In this document: positions 55,802-64,000 of the stretch, one piece after another
Numbering within the stretch: the first letter of the stretch is position 1
Layout of the letters: the number at the start of each line of letters is the position of its first letter
DNA from: Mycolicibacterium thermoresistibile
GTDB lineage: Bacteria > Actinomycetota > Actinomycetes > Mycobacteriales > Mycobacteriaceae
DNA: 64,000 nt
Assembly: GCF_900187065.1 (NCBI RefSeq)
Contig: NZ_LT906483.1
Location: 558,001 to 622,000 of the forward strand
Reading direction: 5' to 3'
The notes under the pieces: generated by a model
Database searches by the model: none
What the model saw: only the letters and a program-made list of their open reading frames with translations
Told to the model about the DNA's origin: nothing
Program-made: the position numbers and the translations under genes

Positions 55802-57202
55802 GTGAGCCACTATGACGTCGTCGTTCTCGGTGCAGGTCCCGGCGGTTACGTCGCGGCGATCCGTGCCGCACAGCTCGGACAGAAGACCGCCATCATCGAA
55901 CCCCGGTACTGGGGTGGGGTGTGCCTCAACGTCGGCTGCATCCCGTCGAAGGCGTTGCTGCGCAATGCCGAACTGGCGAGCATCTTCACCCGCGATGCCA
56001 AGCTCTTCGGCATCCAGGGCGAGGTGACGTTCGACTACGGGGCGGCGTTCGACCGCAGCCGCAAGGTGGCCGACGGCCGGGTCTCCGGTGTGCACTTCCT
56101 GATGAAGAAGAACAAGATCACCGAGATCCACGGGTACGGCCGGTTCACCGACGCCCACACGATCGAGGTCGAGCTCAACGAGGGCGGCACCGAGCAGGTG
56201 ACCTTCGACAACGCCATCATCGCGACCGGCAGCAGCACCAAGCTGGTGCCCGGGACGTCGCTGTCGGAGAACGTCGTCACCTACGAGAAGCTGATCATGA
56301 CGCGCGAGCTGCCCGGCTCGATCGTCATCGCCGGCGCCGGCGCGATCGGCATGGAGTTCGGCTACATCATGGCCAACTACGGGGTCGACGTCACCGTGGT
56401 CGAGTTCCTGCCGCGGGTGCTGCCCAACGAGGACCCCGAGGTCTCCAGGGAGATCGAGAAGCAGTTCAAGAAGCTCGGGGTGAAGATCCACACCGGCACC
56501 AAGGTCGAGTCCATCACCGACAACGGGGCCGGCGGCTCGGTCGTCGTGAAGGTCAGCAAGGACGGCGAGAGCAGCGAGCTCAAGGCCGACAAGGTGTTGC
56601 AGGCCATCGGGTTCGCCCCCAACGTCGACGGTTACGGTCTGGACCGTGCGGGTGTGCGGCTCGACGACCGGCAGGCCATCGCGATCGACGATTACATGCG
56701 CACCAGCGTGCCCCACATCTACGCCATCGGCGACGTCACCGCGAAACTGCAACTGGCGCATGTGGCCGAGGCGATGGGGGTGGTGGCCGCCGAGACCATC
56801 GCCGGTGTGGAGACTTTGCCGCTCGGCGACTACCGGATGATGCCGCGCGCCACGTTCTGCCAGCCGCAGGTGGCCAGCTTCGGGCTCACCGAGGAGCAGG
56901 CGCGTGAAGAGGGCTACGACGTCAAGGTCGCCAAGTTCCCGTTCACCGCGAACGGCAAGGCGCACGGCATGGGCGCTCCGAGCGGCTTCGTCAAGTTGAT
57001 CGCCGACGCCAAGTACGGCGAACTGCTCGGCGGCCACATGGTGGGCCATGATGTCTCCGAGCTGCTGCCCGAGCTGACCCTGGCGCAGAAATGGGATCTG
57101 ACCGCGCACGAGCTGGCCCGCAACGTCCACACGCACCCGACCCTGTCGGAGGCGATGCAGGAGTGCTTCCACGGTCTGGTCGGCCACATGATCAACTTTT
57201 GA
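55802..57202 (+). CDS. lpdC: Dihydrolipoamide dehydrogenase
   Basis: The 466-residue flavoprotein is the E3 subunit of pyruvate dehydrogenase and related complexes, and in M. tuberculosis also of the peroxynitrite reductase system. FAD motif GAGPGGY (10-16), redox disulfide GGVCLNVGC (Cys 41 and 46), NAD motif [12 protein letters not shown] and the C-terminal [12 protein letters not shown] with the active-site His-Glu are all present. GTG at 55802 yields [10 protein letters not shown], matching the known mycobacterial N-terminus; a GTG three codons upstream is less likely. Matches Rv0462. Confidence 0.97.
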   Translation: MSHYDVVVLGAGPGGYVAAIRAAQLGQKTAIIEPRYWGGVCLNVGCIPSKALLRNAELASIFTRDAKLFGIQGEVTFDYGAAFDRSRKVADGRVSGVHFLMKKNKITEIHGYGRFTDAHTIEVELNEGGTEQVTFDNAIIATGSSTKLVPGTSLSENVVTYEKLIMTRELPGSIVIAGAGAIGMEFGYIMANYGVDVTVVEFLPRVLPNEDPEVSREIEKQFKKLGVKIHTGTKVESITDNGAGGSVVVKVSKDGESSELKADKVLQAIGFAPNVDGYGLDRAGVRLDDRQAIAIDDYMRTSVPHIYAIGDVTAKLQLAHVAEAMGVVAAETIAGVETLPLGDYRMMPRATFCQPQVASFGLTEEQAREEGYDVKVAKFPFTANGKAHGMGAPSGFVKLIADAKYGELLGGHMVGHDVSELLPELTLAQKWDLTAHELARNVHTHPTLSEAMQECFHGLVGHMINF

Positions 57203-57468
57203 GAAACACCGTTCTCGCCGGAATCGGCGGGCTGCTGCTCGGGCACACCCTGTGGCTGGTGGCGATCTCGCTGGCCATGGGCTCGTCCCGGGTGAACACC
57301 TGGGTACTGGTGATCGCCGCCGTCACCGCGGTGACGGCCGCCGCCGCGATCTGGCTGGGGCTGCGACGGTATCGGCAACGGTCACACGTGTGGGCGGCGT
57401 TTCTGTGGAGCCTGCCGGTGCTGCCGGTGCTGTTCACGCTGTCCGTGCTCGCCGCCACCTATCTGTGA
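57199..57468 (+). CDS. Small membrane protein (Rv0463-like)
   Basis: The 89-residue product has three spans separated by a short basic loop ([10 protein letters not shown]). The start is TTG at 57199 overlapping the lpdC stop (TTGA), which implies coupling; no other start codon leaves the first span complete. Function is unknown. It is convergent with the AhpD-like gene across the repeat array. Confidence 0.72.
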   Translation: MRNTVLAGIGGLLLGHTLWLVAISLAMGSSRVNTWVLVIAAVTAVTAAAAIWLGLRRYRQRSHVWAAFLWSLPVLPVLFTLSVLAATYL

Positions 57469-57474
57469 CCGGAT

Positions 57475-58114
57475 GAGTGTGCGACGTCTGCTTTGAGTGT
57501 GCGACGTCTGCTTTGAGTGTGTGGTGAGCGCGGTGATCGTGTGTCCACGACGGGATTCGCGGTGTGTCGTCGCGGCCGGCGCACTGTCGTCGCGGCCGGC
57601 GCACTGTCGCCGCGGTGAGTGCACTCTCGCCGCGGCCGGCGCACTGTCGCCGTAGCCAGCGCGCTCTCGGTGCGACGTGTGCACCCTCGACGTCGGCCGC
57701 ATCGTCGTGTGACCGCGAGTGTGCGACGTCTGCTTTGAGTGTGTGGTGAGCGCGGTGATCGTGTGTCCACGACGGGATTCGCGGCGTGTCGTCGCGGCCG
57801 GCGCACTCTCGCCGCGGTGAGTGCACTCTCGCCGCGGCCGGCGCACTGTCGCCGTAGCCAGCGCGCTCTCGGTGCGACGTGTGCACCCTCGACGTCGGCC
57901 GCATCGTCGTGTGAACGTGAGTGTGCGACGTCTGCTTTGAGTGTGTGGTGAGCGCGGTGATTGTGTGTCCACGACGGGATTCGCGGCGTGTCGTCGCGGC
58001 TGGCGCACTCTCGTCGCGGCCGGCGCACTATCGCCGCGGCCGGCGCACTCTCGTCGCGGCCGGCGCACTGTCGCCGCGGCCGGCGCACTGTCGCCGTAGC
58101 CAGCGCACGGTCGG
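57475..58114. repeat. Hierarchical intergenic tandem-repeat array
   Basis: A head segment of about 70 bp starts with GAGTGTGCGACGTCTGCTTT and recurs at 57495, 57717 and 57919, giving long units of 222, 202 and about 196 bp. A further single copy of that 20-mer begins at 57475. After each head comes a run of 20-bp units of the form GTCGCCGCGGCCGGCGCACT: seven at 57566-57705, six at 57788-57907 and six at 57990-58109. Units 1 and 2 differ in length by exactly one 20-mer. The unit is not a multiple of three, so no frame is preserved; coding is unlikely. The core is rich in the palindromes CCGCGG and GCCGGC. It fills the gap between two convergent genes. Confidence 0.95.
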
Positions 58115-58141
58115 ATACCGGGGTGAACTGTGGGCGAAGGA

Positions 58142-58690
58142 CTAGTCCGGAAAGTCCAGCGGAATCCGCAGTGTGGCGATGGTCGCGGCCAGCGCATCGT
58201 ATTGCCCTGCCAGCGTGCAGAACTCGATGAGCTGTTTGCGGTTGAGCTGGCGGGCCAGCCGCACCCAGGTCTCCGATGAGACCGACCGGTTCAGCACGAA
58301 CTCATCGGTGGCGGCGATCAGCGCCCGCTGCCGTTCGGTGAGGCCCTCGGCGTCGGGGCCCTCGAAGATCTTGGCCTGCAACTCCGGCCCGACACCGCGG
58401 CTGCGGGCCAGGCGGCGGTGCTGCTGCAGCTCGTATTCGCAGTCGCGCAGCTGCCCGACCCGCAGAATGACCACCTCGGCGTCCTGGCGGGACAGTTTGC
58501 CGGCGTAGAGCAGGTAGCCGGAGTACGGCAGCCAGGTCCAGAACAGCAACGGATGCTGACCCAGCACGTTGAACAGGCTGAACCGTGGCGCGCGGATCCC
58601 CCGGGCGCCGAGCTTGGCGATCACCCAGTTGATCGGGCCGAGTTCACGGAATCCACCCGGCGGGATGCGGGGCGGTACGGTCGCGGTCAT
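58142..58690 (-). CDS. Carboxymuconolactone decarboxylase/AhpD-like protein (Rv0464c-like)
   Basis: The 182-residue helical protein resembles the AhpD/CMD superfamily: AEVVILRVGQLRDCEYELQQHRRLAR corresponds to the ExxCxxxH region. Here only the first Cys of the usual C-x-x-C pair is present, with Glu-Tyr after it and a His seven residues on. That rules out a classical AhpD dithiol and suggests a related hydrolase or decarboxylase-like role. ATG at 58690, 18 nt after the ramB stop, so it is probably in the ramB transcript. Matches Rv0464c. Confidence 0.87.
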   Translation of the reverse strand: MTATVPPRIPPGGFRELGPINWVIAKLGARGIRAPRFSLFNVLGQHPLLFWTWLPYSGYLLYAGKLSRQDAEVVILRVGQLRDCEYELQQHRRLARSRGVGPELQAKIFEGPDAEGLTERQRALIAATDEFVLNRSVSSETWVRLARQLNRKQLIEFCTLAGQYDALAATIATLRIPLDFPD

Positions 58691-58708
58691 CTCTCCCCGT
58701 TCCAGTCG

Positions 58709-60136
58709 TCACGGCCGGCGCACCAGATACGGCGACACCGTACTGCGATGCTCGTCGAGGTCCAGCGCCCGGCCCAGGGCGGGGAAGGCCCGCTGCGGAC
58801 AGTTGTCCCGTTCGCAGACCCGGCATCCCACGCCGATGGGGCTGGCGTTCTCGCCCGACAAGTCCAGGCCCTCCGAGTAGACCAGCCGGTGTGCGTGCCG
58901 TAGCTCGCACCCCAACCCGATCGCGAAGGTCTTCCCCGGTTGACCATAGCGGGAGGCGCGCCGCTCCACCGTGCGCGCGACCCACAGGTACTTGCGCCCG
59001 TCGGGCATCTCGGCGATCTGGACCATGATCTTGCCCGGATAGGCGAACGTCTCGTAGACGTTCCACAGCGGGCAGGTACCTCCGCTGGAGGAGAAGTGAA
59101 AACCACTGGCGGACTGGCGCTTCGACATGTTGCCGGCCCGGTCCACCCGGACGAACGAGAACGGGACGCCACGCATGGACGGCCGCTGCAGGGTGGACAG
59201 CCGGTGGCAGATGGTCTCGTAGGAGACCCGGTAGAACGCCGACAACCGTTCGATGTCGTACCGGAAGTTCTCGGTCACCCCGTGGAACTGCCGGTAGGGC
59301 AGCACCGTCGCCGCGGCGAAGTAGTTGGCCAGCCCCAGCCGGGCCAGCTTGCGGGACTCGTCGCTGGTGAAATGCCCCTCGTCGACCAGCTTGTCGATGA
59401 GGTCGCCGAACTCCAGATAGCCCAGCTCGGCGGCCATCTTGAACACCTGCTGCCCCGACGACAGCTGGTTGTTCAGCTCCAGCGTCCTGGTCTCCGGGTC
59501 GTAGCGGTGCAGCACGGTCTCCGGCATGTCCACCCGCCGCACGATGTGCACACCGTGCACCATCGTCAGCCGGTCGGCCAACTGCCGGGCCAACTCGGTG
59601 CGGGTCATGCCCATCCGGATGGTGAGATCCTCGGCGGCGGTGTCGAGTTCGTGCAGGTAGTTCTGCCGTTGGTAGAAGTAGTCCCGCACCTCCTCGTGCG
59701 GCATGGTGATCGAACCGGACCCGGAACCGAAGCCGCTGCTGTCGTGATACCGATCCTCGGTGGCGGCCGCCAGCTGGGTGGTGGTGCGCCGGTAGCGCTG
59801 ATGCAGATTGACCATCGCGCGGGCCAGCTCCGGATGGGCGCTGACCATGTCGGCGATCTCGGTCATGTCGACATTGATGTCGAGGTCCCGGTCCAGGGTG
59901 ACCTCGCGCAACTCGGCGATCAACCGGGTGTTGTCCTCGGGCGCGAAGAAGGTGGCGTCCACCCCGAACAGGTCGGTGATGCGCAGCAGCACCGGAACCG
60001 TCAGCGGCCGCACATCGTGCTCGATCTGGTTGAGGTAGCTGGGGGAGATGCCGAGCATCTCGGCCAGGGCCGCCTGACTGTAGCCGCGCTCGTTGCGCAG
60101 CTGCCGCACCCTCGATCCGACGTACGTCTTGGCCAC
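58709..60136 (-). CDS. ramB: Transcriptional regulator RamB (XRE family, ScfR-type)
   Basis: The 475-residue regulator has an XRE helix-turn-helix at residues 8-62 (LRNERGYSQAALAEMLGIS). An ImmA/IrrE-like central domain follows (KMAAELGYLEFGDLIDKL). The C-terminal ScfR/DUF2083 domain has four Cys (GGTCPLW and GCRVCERDNC), a plausible metal or Fe-S site. RamB controls acetate and glyoxylate-cycle genes in Corynebacterium and represses icl1 and itself in M. tuberculosis. GTG at 60136 with TAGGGT 6 nt upstream. A 20-bp motif shared with the aceA promoter lies 32 nt upstream of the start. Matches Rv0465c. Confidence 0.95.
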   Translation of the reverse strand: MAKTYVGSRVRQLRNERGYSQAALAEMLGISPSYLNQIEHDVRPLTVPVLLRITDLFGVDATFFAPEDNTRLIAELREVTLDRDLDINVDMTEIADMVSAHPELARAMVNLHQRYRRTTTQLAAATEDRYHDSSGFGSGSGSITMPHEEVRDYFYQRQNYLHELDTAAEDLTIRMGMTRTELARQLADRLTMVHGVHIVRRVDMPETVLHRYDPETRTLELNNQLSSGQQVFKMAAELGYLEFGDLIDKLVDEGHFTSDESRKLARLGLANYFAAATVLPYRQFHGVTENFRYDIERLSAFYRVSYETICHRLSTLQRPSMRGVPFSFVRVDRAGNMSKRQSASGFHFSSSGGTCPLWNVYETFAYPGKIMVQIAEMPDGRKYLWVARTVERRASRYGQPGKTFAIGLGCELRHAHRLVYSEGLDLSGENASPIGVGCRVCERDNCPQRAFPALGRALDLDEHRSTVSPYLVRRP

Positions 60137-60142
60137 GGCCCA

Positions 60143-60148
60143 ACCCTA
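60143..60148 (-). promoter_or_regulatory. Putative -10 for leaderless ramB
   Basis: TAGGGT on the minus strand, then 6 nt, then GTG at 60136. The RamB-like motif at 60168-60187 covers the expected -35 position, which fits autorepression. Confidence 0.45.
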
Positions 60149-60167
60149 ACAATGGTGCGAATTCGAA

Positions 60168-60187
60168 CTTCGCAGTATTTGCAAGAT
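60168..60187. promoter_or_regulatory. Putative RamB operator in the ramB/thioesterase intergenic region
   Basis: CTTCGCAGTATTTGCAAGAT matches the site before aceA (61201-61220) at 17 of 20 positions. It resembles the RamB motif known from Corynebacterium (an AACTTTGCAAA-like core). It lies between ramB and the divergent thioesterase gene. Confidence 0.6.
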
Positions 60188-60254
60188 CAACTCCTTGGAG
60201 GTTTGACGCGGTGGCTGGCATGATCGCGCGCAGGCAAACGAGGGGGATGTAGGG

Positions 60255-61103
60255 ATGGCCGAGAGCACAGAGAAGTTTGCGGCCGGGCCGGTGACCGGTC
60301 CGGCGCGCACCGGCCTGGGCAAGGCGCTGATGCCGGTGCCCGATCCCCATCCCGACGTCTTCGACCGGCAATGGCCGCTGCGCGTCGCCGACATCGACCG
60401 GACCGGCCGGCTGCGGTTCGATGCGGCGTGCCGCCACATCCAGGACATCGGCCAGGATCAGCTGCGCGAACTGGGCTACGAGGAGACCCACCCGCTGTGG
60501 ATCGTGCGCCGCACGATGATCGACCTGATCAGGCCGATCGAGTTCCAGGACATGCTGCGGCTGCGCCGGTGGTGTTCGGGTACCTCCAACCGGTGGTGCG
60601 AGATGCGGGTGCGCATCGACGGGCGCAAGGGCGGCCTGATGGAGTCCGAGGCGTTCTGGATCAACATCAACCGCGAGACCCAGGGCCCGGCCCGCATCTC
60701 CGACGACTTCATCGCCGGGCTGCGCCGCACCACGTCGGTGGACCGGCTGCGCTGGCAGTCCTACCTGCGGCCCGGCGCCCGCGAGGACGCGGTGCAGATC
60801 CAGGAGTTCCCGGTCCGGGCCAGCGACATCGACCTGTTCGACCACATGAACAACTCGGTGTACTGGAGCGTCATCGAGGACTACCTGTTCACCCAGCCGG
60901 AGTTGTTGCGCGCGCCGCTGCGGGCCGCCATCGAACACAATTCGCCGGTCGCACTGGGTGACAAACTCGAGATCATCACCCACCGTCATCCGCCGAATTC
61001 CACGGATCAGTTCGGTCCGGAACTGATGGATCGCACTGTTACAACGCTCACATACGCCGTCGGCGACGAGGTGAAGGCCGTCGCCGCGGTGTTCGCGCTC
61101 TGA
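60255..61103 (+). CDS. Acyl-ACP thioesterase (FAT family; Rv0466-like)
   Basis: The 282-residue double-hotdog protein has an N-terminal hotdog (RQWPLRVADIDRTGRLRFDA) and a C-terminal hotdog (FPVRASDIDLFDHMNNSVYWSVIEDYL). In plant FatA/FatB enzymes the catalytic Asp-Asn-His group sits in the equivalent DxNxHxNN region; here the motif reads DIDLFDHMNN. The enzyme would release fatty acids from acyl carrier protein or acyl-CoA. ATG at 60255 with a purine-rich GAGGGGG upstream. Divergent from ramB. Matches Rv0466. Confidence 0.88.
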   Translation: MAESTEKFAAGPVTGPARTGLGKALMPVPDPHPDVFDRQWPLRVADIDRTGRLRFDAACRHIQDIGQDQLRELGYEETHPLWIVRRTMIDLIRPIEFQDMLRLRRWCSGTSNRWCEMRVRIDGRKGGLMESEAFWININRETQGPARISDDFIAGLRRTTSVDRLRWQSYLRPGAREDAVQIQEFPVRASDIDLFDHMNNSVYWSVIEDYLFTQPELLRAPLRAAIEHNSPVALGDKLEIITHRHPPNSTDQFGPELMDRTVTTLTYAVGDEVKAVAAVFAL

Positions 61104-61200
61104 CCCGATCCGGGCCCGTCACGATCTCTCCGCGGACACGTGCTGACCTGCGGAAATGTGTTACTGGCCAGTAGCTATCAAAGCCGCTCGGAAGAATTGT

Positions 61201-61220
61201 CTTCGCAAAATTTGCAAAAT
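61201..61220. promoter_or_regulatory. Putative RamB operator 1 upstream of aceA
   Basis: CTTCGCAAAATTTGCAAAAT, an imperfect dyad and the best match to the ramB-region site. It is about 160 nt before the aceA ATG. Confidence 0.65.
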
Positions 61221-61230
61221 CGCGGGCTCG

Positions 61231-61253
61231 CTTCGCCGAAATTGGCAAGAAAT
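61231..61253. promoter_or_regulatory. Putative RamB operator 2 upstream of aceA
   Basis: CTTCGCCGAAATTGGCAAGA is a weaker copy that begins exactly 30 bp after operator 1, about three helical turns, so two dimers could bind on the same face of the DNA. Confidence 0.5.
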
Positions 61254-61377
61254 GCGGCTGGACCTGCGGCTATGCGGTATGTAAAGGTCGGGTTAACACA
61301 TCAGTTAAGGCGGGGCGCCGTTAACAAGGCTATGAAGCCTGGTTCCGGCGCAACGACCCGGGCGAAGGAGGGATGCC

Positions 61378-62664
<1,287 letters not shown>

Positions 62665-62711
62665 CGACGCGCGGTCCTGAGGCCGCGAGAGGAAGTGGAC
62701 CGTAGACCCTG

Positions 62712-62756
62712 TCACCGGCCGCTGACCCGGTGACGAGGCGCGGCCCCCCGGGGCCG
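62712..62756 (+). terminator. Possible hairpin terminator region after aceA
   Basis: Two adjacent inverted repeats follow the stop codon by about 50 nt: TCACCGG/CCGGTGA (62712-62718 and 62727-62733) and CGGCCCC/GGGGCCG (62741-62747 and 62750-62756). Neither is followed by a T run, so termination is only suggested. Confidence 0.35.
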
Positions 62757-62882
62757 TGAGTTCCCGACACACCACGCGCACGGTTGTCGCCCACCACGTC
62801 TGCCGACGATCTCGGCGACGGGGCGGCAACCGTGCGTTTGGCATTTGGCTGGCCGGGTGCGGCATCTGATAGGAAAGAGCAC

Positions 62883-63743
62883 GTGAGCGATTCGATCCAA
62901 CGAGTGGGCATCGTCGGTGCCGGCCAGATGGGCGGGGGTATCGCGGAGGTGGCCGCCCGGGCCGGGGCGGACGTCGTCGTCTATGACATCAGCGAGGAGC
63001 TGACCACCGCCGGGCGCGAGCGCATCGCCAAGTCGCTGACGCGCGGCGTGCAGGCCGGCAAGCTCAGCGAGGACGAGCGCTCCGCCGCGCTGGACCGGCT
63101 GCGGTTCACCACCACGCTGGCGGATCTGTCCGACCGCCAGCTGGTGATCGAGGCGATCGTCGAGGACGAGAACGTCAAGGCCACGGTGTTCGCCGAACTC
63201 GACGAGCTCCTCACCGATCCGGATGCGGTGCTGGCGTCGAACACCTCGAGCATTCCGATCATGAAGCTGGCCGCCGCCACCAAGAACCCGGGCCGGGTGC
63301 TGGGGCTGCACTTCTTCAATCCGGTGCCGGTGCTCCCGTTGGTCGAACTCATCAACACGCTGGTGACCACCGACGAGGCGATCGCGCGGACCGAGAAGTT
63401 CGCCGCCGAGGTGCTGGGCAAGCAGGTGGTGCGCTGTGGCGACCGGTCCGGCTTCGTGGTCAACGCGCTGCTGGTCCCGTATCTGCTGTCGGCGATCCGG
63501 ATGGTCGAATCCGGCTACGCCTCGGTGGAGGACGTCGACAAGGCCGTGGTGGCGGGGCTGTCGCACCCGATGGGCCCGTTGCGGCTGTCCGATCTGGTCG
63601 GCCTCGACACCCTCAAGCTCATCGCCGACAAGATGTTCGACGAGTTCAAGGAGCCGCACTACGGCCCGCCGCCGCTGCTGGTGCGGATGGTGGAGGCGGG
63701 GCACCTCGGCAAGAAGACCGGTCGCGGTTTCTACACGTACTGA
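62883..63743 (+). CDS. fadB2: 3-hydroxybutyryl-CoA dehydrogenase FadB2
   Basis: This NAD(P)-dependent dehydrogenase interconverts 3-hydroxyacyl-CoA and 3-ketoacyl-CoA. The 286-residue product has the Rossmann motif VGIVGAGQMGGGIA, the SNTSSIPI loop, active-site LGLHFFNPVPVLPLVELI with His and the downstream Glu, and a C-terminal dimer domain (PMGPLRLSDLVGLDTL). Start GTG at 62883 with AGGAAAG upstream; the frame is open for 33 more codons but they are unlike the family. It follows aceA, as in the M. tuberculosis order Rv0467-Rv0468. Confidence 0.96.
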   Translation: MSDSIQRVGIVGAGQMGGGIAEVAARAGADVVVYDISEELTTAGRERIAKSLTRGVQAGKLSEDERSAALDRLRFTTTLADLSDRQLVIEAIVEDENVKATVFAELDELLTDPDAVLASNTSSIPIMKLAAATKNPGRVLGLHFFNPVPVLPLVELINTLVTTDEAIARTEKFAAEVLGKQVVRCGDRSGFVVNALLVPYLLSAIRMVESGYASVEDVDKAVVAGLSHPMGPLRLSDLVGLDTLKLIADKMFDEFKEPHYGPPPLLVRMVEAGHLGKKTGRGFYTY

Positions 63744-63874
63744 CCGCTGGCTGATTGCATTGGAAAATACCCAGGCCATTAGCTAGTCTCACCAGCTGAT
63801 CTAGATCGCTGACCGGGTTCGCCGGGACGCCCGTCATGGTGCCTCGCGGTCGCCGGACAACTGACAGAAGGTAG

Positions 63875-64000
<126 letters not shown>

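Noticed and set aside
57475..58114. CRISPR array
   Set aside because: Units are contiguous 20-mers without unique spacers between repeats, and no cas genes are nearby.
57382..58197. Arg/Ala-rich proteins encoded by the repeat array on either strand
   Set aside because: All frames stay open only because the repeat lacks stops; the 20-bp period rotates the frame and gives no conserved protein.

Overview
The window is high-GC actinobacterial chromosome and almost certainly Mycobacterium in the broad sense (Mycolicibacterium-like). From memory of the M. tuberculosis map, its backbone is collinear with Rv0423c-Rv0469: thiC, xthA, a GNAT protein, def, Rv0430, virR (Rv0431), sodC, Rv0433, Rv0434, then Rv0435c-pssA-psd-moeA-SDR (Rv0435c-Rv0439c), groEL2 (Rv0440), and later Rv0457c-Rv0461, lpdC, Rv0463, Rv0464c, ramB, Rv0466, icl1/aceA, fadB2 and the first 39 codons of a umaA-type mycolate methyltransferase. 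No species can be named from the sequence alone. No rRNA, tRNA, CRISPR array or insertion sequence was recognised.

Layout. 1-8.5 kb (minus strand): thiC, cut by the window edge, with a TPP riboswitch; a 13E12-type DUF222/HNH gene; an anchored hypothetical protein; a PGRS-like glycine-rich protein without a PE domain; xthA, GNAT and def. 8.6-11.9 kb (plus): DUF3263 protein, VirR-like protein, SodC lipoprotein, a GCS2-family ligase and a Lon N-domain protein. 11.9-18.9 kb (minus): a short methyltransferase and a complete Mrp cation/proton antiporter operon with fused A and B subunits, an insertion relative to M. tuberculosis. 19.1-25.1 kb (minus): coupled SDR-moeA-psd-pssA-AAA ATPase cluster. 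25.1-31.7 kb: an insert with two PH-domain membrane proteins, a HAD phosphatase, an SF2 helicase and a second 13E12 gene. 32.1-33.8 kb: groEL2 with two CIRCE operators and an intrinsic terminator. 33.8-45.9 kb: accessory metabolism, comprising an MHS transporter, a BtuFCD-like transporter coupled to an MBL-CobU fusion, an amidohydrolase/PPOX pair, a glyoxalase-fold protein, a DinB protein, an aldehyde dehydrogenase, a membrane protein and a methyltransferase. 45.9-55.8 kb: an S9A peptidase, an aldehyde dehydrogenase with its DUF779 partner, two small membrane proteins and a five-gene peptide/nickel-type ABC operon. 55.8-64 kb: lpdC, a small membrane protein, a 640-bp intergenic repeat array, an AhpD-like protein, ramB, an acyl-ACP thioesterase, aceA, fadB2 and umaA (partial).

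How parts work together. psd and pssA perform successive steps of phosphatidylethanolamine synthesis and overlap. RamB, aceA and fadB2 form a C2/fatty-acid utilisation block, and a near-identical 20-bp motif lies both upstream of ramB and upstream of aceA. The corrinoid-type transporter and CobU fusion suggest uptake and salvage of incomplete corrinoids.

Most unusual signals: the hierarchical 20-bp/200-222-bp repeat array at 57475-58114; SOS-box-like operators placed identically over the start codons of both 13E12 genes; the PE-less PGRS protein; the MBL-CobU fusion; and a repeated TANNNT-N6/7-start architecture in front of about fifteen genes, which points to leaderless transcription.
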